A stretch of 64,000 nt of DNA, from the NCBI RefSeq assembly GCF_004124325.1, contig NZ_QBDT01000001.1, positions 5,952,001 to 6,016,000 of the forward strand, read 5' to 3'. Below are positions 51,588 to 64,000 of this stretch, one piece after another. Under the pieces are notes generated by a model. It saw only the letters and a list, made by a program, of their open reading frames with translations, did no database searches and was not told the DNA's origin. Both the position numbers and the translations under genes were made by a program. Each line of letters opens with the position of its first letter. The stretch's first letter is position 1. This DNA comes from Streptomyces sp. L2 (GTDB lineage Bacteria; Actinomycetota; Actinomycetes; Streptomycetales; Streptomycetaceae).

Positions 51588-52319
51588 ATGGCCATCATCG
51601 AAACCGAGGCCGCGCTCCACGAAGCGCATCGTGACAACCACACGCACCGCGACGTCAACGGCGGCTGGCTGCGCCCCGCCGTGTTCGGCGCCATGGACGG
51701 CCTGGTCTCCAACCTCGCCCTGATGACCGGCGTGGCCGGCGGCGCCGTGAGCCAGCAGACCCTCGTCATCACCGGCCTGGCCGGGCTCGCCGCCGGTGCC
51801 TTCTCCATGGCCGCCGGCGAGTACACCTCCGTCGCCTCGCAGCGCGAACTCGTGGAGGCGGAACTCGACGTCGAGCGCCGCGAGCTGCGCAAGCACCCGC
51901 AGGACGAGGAGGACGAGCTGGCCGCACTCTACGTGTCCCGCGGCGTCGAGCCCGCCCTGGCCCGGGAGGTGGCCCGGCAGCTGTCCAGGGACCCCGAGCA
52001 GGCGCTGGAGATACACGCCCGCGAGGAGCTGGGCATCGACCCCGGCGACCTGCCCTCCCCGCTGGTCGCGGCCGTCTCCTCCTTCGGCTCGTTCGCCCTG
52101 GGCGCCCTGCTCCCCGTCCTGCCGTTCCTGCTGGGCGCCACCGTCCTGTGGCCGGCCCTGCTCCTCGCCCTCGCCGGACTGTTCGGCTGCGGCGCGGTGG
52201 TGGCCAAGGTGACCGCGCGGAGCTGGTGGTTCAGCGGCCTCAGGCAGCTCGCGCTGGGCGGCGCCGCGGCCGGTGTGACGTACGCCCTGGGCACGCTGTT
52301 CGGAACGGCCGTAGGATGA
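51588..52319 (+). CDS. VIT1/CCC1-family iron or manganese transporter
   Basis: 243 aa. The family pattern is clear: HRDVNGGWLRPAVFGAMDGL and VSNLALMTGVAGG (first helices with the metal-gating Asp), then AAGAFSMAAGEYTSVASQRE. A hydrophilic cytoplasmic domain rich in Glu, ELVEAELDVERRELRKHPQD and onward, gathers metal, and three more transmembrane segments follow. It should move Fe2+ or Mn2+ out of the cytoplasm. The putative iron box directly upstream fits that role. Confidence 0.92.
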   Translation: MAIIETEAALHEAHRDNHTHRDVNGGWLRPAVFGAMDGLVSNLALMTGVAGGAVSQQTLVITGLAGLAAGAFSMAAGEYTSVASQRELVEAELDVERRELRKHPQDEEDELAALYVSRGVEPALAREVARQLSRDPEQALEIHAREELGIDPGDLPSPLVAAVSSFGSFALGALLPVLPFLLGATVLWPALLLALAGLFGCGAVVAKVTARSWWFSGLRQLALGGAAAGVTYALGTLFGTAVG

Positions 52320-52764
52320 CGCGACCGGAACCTATGCGTGGAGTCGTATAAGTTCCCATTTCAACGGCTCATTACTCGCTGGTTTCGACTGTGTGACCAC
52401 CGGGCATGAGCCGTAAGCGCAGTGGGCAATGACGCCTGCCGCACACCCCTGGGGTGAGCGACGACGCTCCTCCCCGGCCCCCCTTCCCGGGCCGACGGAC
52501 ACCGATCCGACCGATCTCGTCCGGACCGGTCCACCACATACTTTCCGCCACCGCGCGGAGTCATCGCGCGAAGCCGCCGTGCGCGCGGCACCCATGCCGC
52601 GCACCGCCACGAAGCCGCACGCGATGTCCGCATGCTGGAACGGAGTATCCGATTCCCGAGATCCGCTCCATCATGTAACCTGCACCAACTTTCGCACTTC
52701 ACGCAGAGGGCCAACGTCGTCCCTCGGCACCAGCACATGCCACATGACGACGACGGGAGAGCCG
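52320..52764. other. 445-bp gene-free region before gltB
   Basis: The gltB frame stays open through much of it, but the codons look non-coding and the part near 52335-52400 is less GC-rich. TAACCT at 52676-52681 could be a -10 element, giving a leader of about 75 nt. I saw no terminator, no known riboswitch and no clear GlnR site. Confidence 0.5.
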
Positions 52765-57352
<4,588 letters not shown>

Positions 57353-57360
<8 letters not shown>

Positions 57361-58816
57361 CCCGAAGGGCTTCCTGAACCACGGCCGTGAGGTCGCCAAG
57401 ACCCGCCCCGTCGAGAACCGCGTCAAGGACTGGAACGAGGTCTACGTCCCCGGCTCCCTGCTGCCGATCATCAGCAAGCAGGCCAGCCGCTGCATGGACT
57501 GCGGCATCCCGTTCTGCCACAACGGCTGCCCGCTCGGGAACCTGATCCCGGAGTGGAACGACTACGCCTACCGCGAGGACTGGTCGGCCGCGCAGGAGCG
57601 CCTGCACGCCACCAACAACTTCCCGGAGTTCACCGGTCGTCTCTGCCCGGCTCCCTGCGAGTCGGCGTGTGTGCTCGGCATCAACCAGCAGCCGGTCACC
57701 ATCAAGAACGTCGAGGTCTCGATCATCGACAAGGCGTGGGAGACCGGGGACGTCGCCCCGCAGATCCCGGAGCGCCTGTCCGGCAAGACCGTCGCCGTCA
57801 TCGGCTCCGGCCCGGCCGGACTGGCCGCCGCCCAGCAGCTCACCCGGGCCGGTCACACGGTCGCCGTCTACGAGCGCGCGGACCGCGTCGGAGGCCTCCT
57901 CCGGTACGGCATCCCCGAGTTCAAGATGGAGAAGCGGCACATCAACCGCCGTATCGAGCAGATGCGCGCGGAGGGCACCCGCTTCCGCACGGGCGTCGAG
58001 ATCGGCCGGGACCTGCTGGCCACGGACCTGAAGAAGCGGTACGACGCGGTCGTCATCGCCGCCGGTGCCACGACCGCGCGTGACCTGCCGGTCCCGGGCC
58101 GCGAGCTCAAGGGCATCTACCAGGCCATGGAGTACCTGCCGCTGTCCAACAAGGTCCAGGAGGGCGACTACGTCGTGTCGCCCATCTCGGCCGAGGGCAA
58201 GCACGTCGTCGTCATCGGCGGCGGCGACACCGGCGCGGACTGCGTGGGCACCGCCCACCGCCAGGGCGCGGCCTCGGTCACCCAGCTGGAGATCATGCCC
58301 CGCCCCAACGAGGAGCGGCACCCGACGAACCAGCCCTGGCCGACCTTCCCGATCCTGTACAAGGTCACCTCGGCCCACGAGGAGGGCGGCGAGCGGATCT
58401 ACTCCGCCTCCACCACCCACTTCGAGGGCGACGAGGACGGCAACGTGCAGTGGCTGCACCTGGCCGAGGTCGAGTTCGTCGAGGGCAGGCTGACCCAGAA
58501 GCCGGGCACCGAGCGGAAGATCCCGGCCCAGCTGGTGACGCTGGCCATGGGCTTCACCGGCACCGACCGCGAGAACGGCCTGGTCGAGCAGTTCGGCCTG
58601 GACCTCGACGAGCGCGGTAACATCGCCCGCGACGCCGACTTCCAGACCAACGTGCCGGGTGTGTTCGTCGCCGGTGACGCCGGCCGCGGCCAGTCCCTCA
58701 TCGTGTGGGCTATCGCGGAGGGCCGCTCGGCCGCCCGCGGAGTCGACCGCCTGCTCGCGGGCGCCAGCGACCTGCCGGCCCCGATCCGCCCGACGGACCG
58801 CTCCCTGATGGTCTGA
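57353..58816 (+). CDS. gltD: Glutamate synthase, small (beta) subunit
   Basis: 487 aa; takes electrons from NADPH through FAD to GltB. N-terminal cysteine clusters for 4Fe-4S centres: [17 protein letters not shown] and [15 protein letters not shown] site [18 protein letters not shown] site [11 protein letters not shown], and the final FAD motif [20 protein letters not shown]. The start lies inside the gltB end, so the two subunits are translationally coupled. Confidence 0.97.
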
Positions 58817-58856
58817 CGGCCCCGGATACGTCCCGTACAACGGCGTGCGGAACAAA

Positions 58857-58906
58857 GACGGCGCCTGCCCAACCGTCCCCGACCGGACAACAGGGCGGGC
58901 GCCGTC
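58857..58906 (+). terminator. Terminator hairpin after gltD
   Basis: GACGGCGCCTGCCC pairs with GGGCGGGCGCCGTC (one G-U) around a 22-nt loop, 41 bp after the gltD stop. A second, weaker hairpin (GTCCGC...GCGGAC, 58911-58939) faces the convergent rhomboid gene. Confidence 0.75.
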
Positions 58907-58943
58907 GCATGTCCGCAGCGCCTTTTGAGGAGCGCGGACTGTC

Positions 58944-59867
58944 TCAGGCCGCCCCGCCCGTCAGCCCCGTCACCTTCACCCAGGCCAGCACCAGCATCAG
59001 CATCAGCATCAGCAGGGCCACGCACACGCCCGCCTGGACGAGGGTGCGGCGGCCGTCCCGGGGCGCGTACGCGTACGCCAGCGTGACCACGCCACCCACC
59101 AGCAGCCCGCCGAGGTGGCCCTGCCAGGACGTCGCCCACGCCGAGAGCACCAGCCACAGCAGCAGACCCGTCATGTACTGGTTGACCGCCCGCATGTCGT
59201 AGCCCAGGCGGCGGCCCATCACCCAGTACGCGGCCCCCAGCCCGAAGATGGCACCGGAGGCGCCGACGGCCCGGCCGTCCGGCGAGATGAGCAGCAACAG
59301 GACCGATCCGCCCAGCGCCGACAGCAGGTACAGCGCGAGGTAGCGGGCCCGGCCCAGCTGCGCCTCCACGACCCGGCCGACGCCCCACAGCGAGACCATG
59401 TTCATCACGATGTGCAGCACACCGATGCCCTGGTCGGGCGGCAGGTGCAGGAACGCGCTGGTCAGCATCCGCTCCCACTGACCGCCGGCCACGCCCTCGA
59501 CGTGCATCGACGCGGGATGGACGGACTGGTACACGTAGTGCGCCCCGTCCGCCCCCTTCAGCCCGATGCCCTGCATCCCGAACCGGTCCACGATCGACGG
59601 GCGGGCCAACTCGGCCAGGTAGACGAGGACGTTGAGCCCGATCAGCACGTACGTCACCAGCGGCACCGCGCTGACCCGCCCGCCGAACGCGGTCCGCGCC
59701 TGACGCACGGACCGGGCGCCCTCCTTCACGCACTCCACGCACTGGTGGCCGACGGCGGCCTCCCGCATGCAGGACGGGCAGATGAAGCGGTCGCAGCGGG
59801 TGCAGCGGACGTGCGACTCCACTCTCGGATGGCGGTAGCAGGTGGTCACGGCGGACTCGGCGGTCAC
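58944..59867 (-). CDS. Rhomboid-family intramembrane serine protease with N-terminal zinc-binding domain
   Basis: 307 aa. Residues 9-50 hold a B-box-like set of Cys/His pairs (CYRHP, CTRCDRFICPSC, HQCVEC). Seven membrane segments follow, with the rhomboid motifs HIVMNM (oxyanion His/Asn), VGASGAIFGLGAA (catalytic Ser) and SWQGHLGGLLVGG (catalytic His). It should cleave membrane proteins within the bilayer. Methionine/leucine repeats in the last helix (MLMLMLVL) come from a GCATCA-type microsatellite at about 58988-59012. GTG/ATG start with the usual spacing. Confidence 0.92.
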   Translation of the reverse strand: MTAESAVTTCYRHPRVESHVRCTRCDRFICPSCMREAAVGHQCVECVKEGARSVRQARTAFGGRVSAVPLVTYVLIGLNVLVYLAELARPSIVDRFGMQGIGLKGADGAHYVYQSVHPASMHVEGVAGGQWERMLTSAFLHLPPDQGIGVLHIVMNMVSLWGVGRVVEAQLGRARYLALYLLSALGGSVLLLLISPDGRAVGASGAIFGLGAAYWVMGRRLGYDMRAVNQYMTGLLLWLVLSAWATSWQGHLGGLLVGGVVTLAYAYAPRDGRRTLVQAGVCVALLMLMLMLVLAWVKVTGLTGGAA

Positions 59868-60015
59868 GGCCGGCTCCTCGGGACGTTCGGGGACAGGACG
59901 AGCCGGTGGGGACGGCGCCGATCAACATAGCCAACGCCTGTGACAGGAGGGGATGCTGGGGCCCTGATCACGTACGCTCGGCCGGGACAGGTGGACGTGG
60001 GGGAGGGGCAGGGGC

Positions 60016-60747
60016 ATGGCCGCGATCAGTCTCAGCAAGGTGGAGGAGACGGCGCCCGCGCTCGCCGGCGCCTACCGGTCGGCGGGGGTCTCCCTGCGCA
60101 AGCACGGCCTGGACGGGCTGCGCGCCGCCGTCTACCTCGTCGTCGACTACTCCGGCTCCATGAAGCCCTACTACCAGGACGGCAGCGTCCAGGCCCTCGC
60201 CGACCGGGTGCTGGGCCTGTCCGCGCACCTGGACGACGACGGCCGGGTCCCGGTGGTGTTCTTCTCCACGGACATCGACGCCGTCACCGACATCGAACTC
60301 GCCGACCACCAGGGCCGTGTCGAGCGGATCGTGGCCGGGCTCGGACACATGGGCAAGACCAGCTACCACCTGGCGATGGACGCCGTCATCGACCACTACC
60401 TGGACAGCGGCTCCACCGCGCCCGCCCTGGTCGTCTTCCAGACCGACGGCGGCCCCATCAACAAGCTCGCCGCGGAGCGCTACCTGTGCAAGGCGGCGAA
60501 GCTCCCGCTGTTCTGGCAGTTCGTCGGCTTCGGCGACCGGCGCAGCAAGCAGTTCGACTTCCTGCGGAAGCTGGACGAACTGGCCGTGCCCGGCAAGCGG
60601 ATCGTGGACAACGCCGGGTTCTTCCACGCGGGCCACGAGCCGAGCCGCGTCTCCGACTCCGACCTGTACGACCGTCTCGTCGGCGAGTTCCCGCGCTGGC
60701 TGGCGTCGGCCCGCGCCGCCGGGATCGTCCCGTTCACCGGGAACTGA
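60016..60747 (+). CDS. VWA-domain protein (TerF/TerY-like)
   Basis: 243 aa, almost entirely one von Willebrand factor A domain. The MIDAS metal site is complete: VDYSGSMKPYY (DxSxS), the Thr in GKTSYHLAMD and the Asp in VFQTDGGPIN. The PLFWQFVGFGDRRSKQFDFL motif is typical of proteins from tellurium-resistance (ter) clusters. No ter gene is nearby. A GGGGAGGGGCAGGGG purine tract precedes the ATG. Its last 14 nt overlap the convergent acyl-CoA dehydrogenase gene. Confidence 0.88.
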   Translation: MAAISLSKVEETAPALAGAYRSAGVSLRKHGLDGLRAAVYLVVDYSGSMKPYYQDGSVQALADRVLGLSAHLDDDGRVPVVFFSTDIDAVTDIELADHQGRVERIVAGLGHMGKTSYHLAMDAVIDHYLDSGSTAPALVVFQTDGGPINKLAAERYLCKAAKLPLFWQFVGFGDRRSKQFDFLRKLDELAVPGKRIVDNAGFFHAGHEPSRVSDSDLYDRLVGEFPRWLASARAAGIVPFTGN

Positions 60748-61693
60748 GCCCGTCCGCCAGGACCAGGTCCCGGCACTCGTCGGGCCTGCCCCACGCCGCG
60801 AGCAGCGCACGGGCTTTCGTCAGCCACAGCGACAGCCCGTACTCCGCCGTGTACCCGATCGCCCCGTGCAGATGGAGCGCCGTGCGGGCGGTGGTGTACG
60901 CCGCCTCGCAGGCCGTCAGCTTGGCGGCGGCCACGTCGGCGGGGCGCATCGTCAGGGCCGCCCCGAAGAGCAGGGGGCGGGCGAACTCCAGCGCGACCTT
61001 CGCGTCGGCCAGCTGGTGCTTGACCGCCTGGAACGAGCCGACGGGAACACCGAACTGGGTGCGCTGCCCGACGTACTCCACGGTCCGGTCGAGGAGGGCG
61101 CACCCCACGCCGAGGGCCTGAGCGGCGGTGGCCAGGCGTATCCAGCCGAGGGCGCGGCCGGCCGCGGGCGCGGGGGTGAGGAGTTCACCGCCGGGGGCGA
61201 GCGGGGTCAGCCGGCGGGCGGGGTCGAGGGAGGCGCGGACCGGGCCGGCGCCCGGGGACAGGCGCAGGCCGTCCGCGGTCAGGGACAGTCGCAGGTCCGC
61301 CGAGTCGCCGTCCAGGGCGTCCGTGCCGAAAGCCGCCACCGTCGCCATGGTCTCGCCGGCGGCCAGCCCCGGCAGGAACCGCTTGGCCAGGGCCGGTTCA
61401 CGGAGCAGCAGGGCGGCGCCGACCGTCTCGGCCAGCGGCCCGGGTACGGCGTGCCGGCCCAGCTCGACGAAGGCGACGGCCAGTTCGACGGGCCGGGCGC
61501 CCGCCCCGCCGTACTCCTCCGGCACCGCGAGCGCGAACACGCCCGCGTCGCCGATACGGCGCCACAGCGACCGTCCGGGTCCGTGCTCGCCCCGGCTCCA
61601 GTCCCGGACGACCGGCTCGGTCCGCGCCGCTGTGAGCATCGCGCCCAGCGAGTCCGCGAAGGCGCGCTGCTCGGCGTCGAGGAGGAAGCGCAT
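60734..61693 (-). CDS. Acyl-CoA dehydrogenase family protein (short, divergent)
   Basis: 319 aa. Helical N-domain with VPEEYGGAGARPVELAVAF and C-terminal helices with QRTQFGVPVGSFQAVKHQLAD and LHLHGAIGYTAEYGLSLW. The middle beta domain is shortened and the usual catalytic Glu position reads AIGYTAEYGLS. It therefore looks like the small, often catalytically reduced subunit of heteromeric acyl-CoA dehydrogenases, paired with the larger gene upstream (ATGA overlap). Confidence 0.88.
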   Translation of the reverse strand: MRFLLDAEQRAFADSLGAMLTAARTEPVVRDWSRGEHGPGRSLWRRIGDAGVFALAVPEEYGGAGARPVELAVAFVELGRHAVPGPLAETVGAALLLREPALAKRFLPGLAAGETMATVAAFGTDALDGDSADLRLSLTADGLRLSPGAGPVRASLDPARRLTPLAPGGELLTPAPAAGRALGWIRLATAAQALGVGCALLDRTVEYVGQRTQFGVPVGSFQAVKHQLADAKVALEFARPLLFGAALTMRPADVAAAKLTACEAAYTTARTALHLHGAIGYTAEYGLSLWLTKARALLAAWGRPDECRDLVLADGLSSR

Positions 61694-62844
61694 CAGCGGC
61701 GTCCCTTCGGCAGGCCGAGGAGGCGCTCGGCGATGATGTCGCGCTGGATCTCGTTGGTGCCGGCGTAGACCGGACCGGCGAGGGAGAACACATAGCCCTC
61801 CGCCCAGGCGCTCCCGGCCCGTTCGCCCTCCGCGCCGAGGACGTCGAGCGCCGTCTCGTGCAGCGCCAGGTCGTAGTCGGACCAGAACACCTTGTTCATG
61901 CTGGACTCGGGGCCGAGAGAGGCGCCATCCAGGACGCGGGAGGCGGCGGCGTAGGTGAACAACTGGTAGGCGCGGGCGCCGATCAGCGCGTCGGCCACCC
62001 GCGCGCGGGCGTCCGCCGGGCCGCCCCGCTCCCGCCACAGCTCGTGCAGCCGGGCGGCGGAGGCGAGGAAGCGGCCGGGGGAGCGCAGGGTGAGCCCGCG
62101 TTCGTCTGCCGCCGTGGACATCGCGATCCGCCAGCCCTGCCCCGGTTCACCGATCACGTCCTCGTCCGGCACGAACACCTCGTCCAGGAACACCTCCGCG
62201 AACGCCGGCTTGCCGTCGAGGCGGCCGACGGGGCGCACGGTGACGCCGGGCGCCCGGAGGTCGAACATCAGATACGTCAGGCCCTGATGGGGTCTCGGCG
62301 TGTCCGGGTCGCTGCGGAACAGGCCGAAGGCCCGGTCGGCGAAGGCGGCCCGGGAGGACCAGGTCTTCTGGCCGCTCAGGCGCCAGCCGCCGTCCGTCCG
62401 CACCGCCCGGGAGGTGAGCGAGGCCAGGTCGGAGCCCGCCTCCGGTTCGGACCAGGCCTGCGCCCAGACCACCTCGCCGCGGGCCATCGGCGCCAGCACG
62501 CGCGCGCGTTGCTCCGCCGTGCCGTGGGCGAACAGGGTCGGCGCGAGCAGGCTGATCCCGTTCTGCCCGACCCGGCCGGGCGCGCCGGCCGCCCAGTACT
62601 CCTCCTCGAAGACCAGCCACGCCAGGAGGGAGGCCGCGCGGCCTGCGAACTCCTCCGGCCAGGACACCACCGACCAGCGGTCCGCGGCCAGTTCGGCCTC
62701 CCACGCGCGATGGGCCGCGAAGCCCTCCTCGGTCTCCAGGGAGGGCAGGGGGGTGCGGGGCACGTGCGCCGTGAGCCAGGCGCGGGCCTCGGCACGGAAC
62801 TCCTCGTCGGCCCCGGAGTGCAGCAGGTCCACGATCGCGGTCAC
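61693..62844 (-). CDS. Acyl-CoA dehydrogenase (larger partner)
   Basis: 383 aa, complete fold. It shows WPEEFAGRAASLLAWLVFEE, the FAD/substrate motif WAQAWSEPEAGSDLASLTSR, SGQKTWSSRA, and the C-terminal GPVYAGTNEIQRDIIAERLL with the FAD-binding region. It oxidises an acyl-CoA, with electrons going to ETF; the FadE-type heterodimer with the next gene is known for steroid and branched-acid breakdown. GTG start at 62844. Divergent from the SDR gene across a shared operator. Confidence 0.92.
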   Translation of the reverse strand: MTAIVDLLHSGADEEFRAEARAWLTAHVPRTPLPSLETEEGFAAHRAWEAELAADRWSVVSWPEEFAGRAASLLAWLVFEEEYWAAGAPGRVGQNGISLLAPTLFAHGTAEQRARVLAPMARGEVVWAQAWSEPEAGSDLASLTSRAVRTDGGWRLSGQKTWSSRAAFADRAFGLFRSDPDTPRPHQGLTYLMFDLRAPGVTVRPVGRLDGKPAFAEVFLDEVFVPDEDVIGEPGQGWRIAMSTAADERGLTLRSPGRFLASAARLHELWRERGGPADARARVADALIGARAYQLFTYAAASRVLDGASLGPESSMNKVFWSDYDLALHETALDVLGAEGERAGSAWAEGYVFSLAGPVYAGTNEIQRDIIAERLLGLPKGRR

Positions 62845-62874
62845 CGTCCTTCCCTCTTCACGACACCGACTTCC

Positions 62875-62897
62875 CTAACAAGTGTTTGGTAGGTTAG
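62875..62897. promoter_or_regulatory. Candidate operator between the acyl-CoA dehydrogenase and SDR genes
   Basis: CTAAC and GTTAG flank AAGTGTTTGGTAG, inside which AACAAGTGTTTGGT is a near-palindrome like those bound by TetR-type acyl-CoA regulators. TAGGTT at 62890-62895 inside it is a plausible -10 for the SDR gene. The TetR gene at 63717 is the natural candidate to bind here. Confidence 0.55.
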
Positions 62898-62906
62898 CGT
62901 GGCCCC

Positions 62907-63692
62907 ATGACAGGCGTCGAGAGTCCGGCGTACGAGCCCGGACACGAGCTGCTGAAGGGGCGCACCGCCGTCATCACCGCGGCGGCCGGCGCGGGCATCG
63001 GCGGGGCGACCGCGCGCCGCTTCCTGGAGGAGGGCGCGCGGGTGCTGATCAGCGACGCCCACACGCGCCGCCTGAAGGAGCACGAGAGCGAACTGGCCCG
63101 CCGGTTCCCCGGCGCGGTCACCGCGCTGCCCTGCGACGTCACCGACGAGACCCAGGTGCGGGCCCTGTTCGACGCGGCCGTGCGGGAGCACGGAAGGCTC
63201 GACATCGTGGTCAACAACGCCGGCCTGGGCGGCACCGCCGACCTCGTCGACATGACCGACGACCAGTGGTCCCGGGTCCTGGACGTGACCCTGGGCGGCA
63301 CCTTCCGCTGCACCCGGGCCGCCCTGCGCGCCCTGCGCGGCACCGGCGGCGGAGTCATCGTCAACAACGCCTCCGTCGTCGGCTGGCGCGCCCAGGCCGG
63401 CCAGGCGCACTACGCCGCCGCCAAGGCCGGGGTGATGGCGCTGACCCGCTGCGCGGCCGTCGAGGCCGCCGCCTACGGCGTCCGCGTCAACGCCGTGGCG
63501 CCCAGCCTCGCCATGCACCCGCACCTGGCCAAGGTCACCTCCGCCGAACTCCTGGACGAACTGACCGAACGGGAGGCCTTCGGCCGGTACGCCGAGCCCT
63601 GGGAGGTGGCCAACGTCATCGTCTTCCTGGCGTCCGGCTACTCCTCCTACATGACCGGCGAGGTCGTCGCCGTCAGCAGCCAGCGCGCCTGA
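62907..63692 (+). CDS. Short-chain dehydrogenase/reductase
   Basis: 261 aa, classical SDR. Cofactor motif AVITAAAGAGIGGATARRF (TGxxxGxG variant with A for the first G), NNAGLGGTAD, catalytic Ser in NNASVVGWRA, and Tyr/Lys in HYAAAKAGVMALTR. Probably NAD-dependent 3-hydroxyacyl-CoA-type oxidation, given the divergent acyl-CoA dehydrogenase pair. It is followed 24 bp later by a TetR gene. Confidence 0.92.
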   Translation: MTGVESPAYEPGHELLKGRTAVITAAAGAGIGGATARRFLEEGARVLISDAHTRRLKEHESELARRFPGAVTALPCDVTDETQVRALFDAAVREHGRLDIVVNNAGLGGTADLVDMTDDQWSRVLDVTLGGTFRCTRAALRALRGTGGGVIVNNASVVGWRAQAGQAHYAAAKAGVMALTRCAAVEAAAYGVRVNAVAPSLAMHPHLAKVTSAELLDELTEREAFGRYAEPWEVANVIVFLASGYSSYMTGEVVAVSSQRA

Positions 63693-63716
63693 GGACGGGC
63701 AGACCACAATGGACCC

Positions 63717-64000
63717 GTGCCGACCAAGAAGAAGCCCCTGGTGACCGCCGCCGCGGAGCGCCGCGGTGAACTCCTCCACACCGCCGCCGAGGTGTTCGCC
63801 GAGCAGGGCTACAACGCCACCACCGTCCGGAAGATCGCCGACCAGGCCGGGATGCTCGCGGGCAGCCTCTACTACCACTTCGACTCCAAGGAATCGATGC
63901 TGGAGGAGATCCTGCGCACCTTCCTCGACGAACTGTGGAGCGGCTACGACACCGTCCTCGCCGCCGGACTCGGGCCCCGCGAGACCCTGCGGGCCCTCGT
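63717..64000 (+). CDS. TetR-family regulator, N-terminal part (runs off the window)
   Basis: 94 codons are visible (MPTKKKPLVTAAAERRGELL...). The helix-turn-helix is complete: AAEVFAEQGYNATTVRKIAD, then QAGMLAGSLYYHFDSKESML. The C-terminal ligand-binding domain lies beyond the window. CACAAT at 63705-63710 is 6 nt before the GTG, so the mRNA may be leaderless. By position it probably controls the SDR and acyl-CoA dehydrogenase genes. Confidence 0.92.
   Translation, partial: MPTKKKPLVTAAAERRGELLHTAAEVFAEQGYNATTVRKIADQAGMLAGSLYYHFDSKESMLEEILRTFLDELWSGYDTVLAAGLGPRETLRAL

Noticed and set aside
52675..52696. GlnR box before gltB (GTAAC-n6-CAACT)
   Set aside because: Only the first half-site fits; the second matches poorly and no further repeat follows.
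58988..59012. GCATCA microsatellite in the rhomboid gene as a phase-variation switch
   Set aside because: The unit is 6 bp, so copy changes keep the frame and only alter a membrane helix.

Overview
The window is a chromosomal segment of a Streptomyces or a very close actinomycete. The DNA is very GC-rich with G/C at nearly every third codon position, GTG starts are common, and many start codons sit 6-8 nt behind a -10 hexamer (leaderless mRNAs). Gene content and order (ileS, lspA, rluD-like, dnaE, the his genes, a trp block, lgt, gltBD) match, from memory, the core region of S. coelicolor read from about SCO2076 downwards. I ran no database search.

Layout. 1-4.6 kb: 5' end of ileS with a translational T-box leader (minus strand), a Lys/Ala-repeat DksA/TraR zinc-finger protein, lspA, an RluD-type pseudouridine synthase and a GNAT acetyltransferase. 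4.7-13.5 kb: an NhaP-type antiporter, a MscS-type channel, a dienelactone-hydrolase-like protein, a Tat-exported PhoD phosphatase, a remnant of a lost gene, a small secreted protein, a DsbA-like protein with a membrane protein, and a DUF2252 protein. 13.8-26.4 kb: dnaE, a conserved 57-aa gene, a NYN-domain protein, an ABC exporter with a third membrane gene, YbaK, a Lon-N-domain protein and two poorly known proteins. 26.6-32.3 kb: hisD-hisC-hisB-(54-aa membrane protein)-hisH-priA-ridA-hisF. 32.4-33.5 kb: two minus-strand genes. 33.5-42.8 kb: hisI, trpE, a Trp-associated membrane protein, an HGxxPAAW protein, a DUF2752 protein, trpC, trpM, trpB, trpA, a second DsbA-like gene and lgt. No trpF is present; PriA does both the HisA and TrpF reactions in this genus, so the his and trp blocks are linked biochemically as well as physically.

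42.9-51.3 kb (minus strand): seven genes that all overlap their neighbours by 4-15 nt. Four are ADP-ribosylglycohydrolase-family paralogues, followed by a PfkB/ribokinase, a CaiB-type CoA transferase and a CitE/HpcH-type CoA lyase. This is the best candidate here for an undescribed pathway. 51.4-64 kb: a VIT1/CCC1 metal transporter behind a candidate iron box, gltB-gltD, a rhomboid protease, a VWA protein, two acyl-CoA dehydrogenases divergent from an SDR gene across a candidate operator, and the start of a TetR regulator.

Three or four GC-rich dispersed repeats, of kinds I recognise as recurring in Streptomyces genomes, have entered or replaced coding ends: YbaK, TrpM and two of the ADP-ribosylglycohydrolases carry repeat-derived protein sequence. 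No tRNA, rRNA, CRISPR array, transposase or prophage gene was seen.
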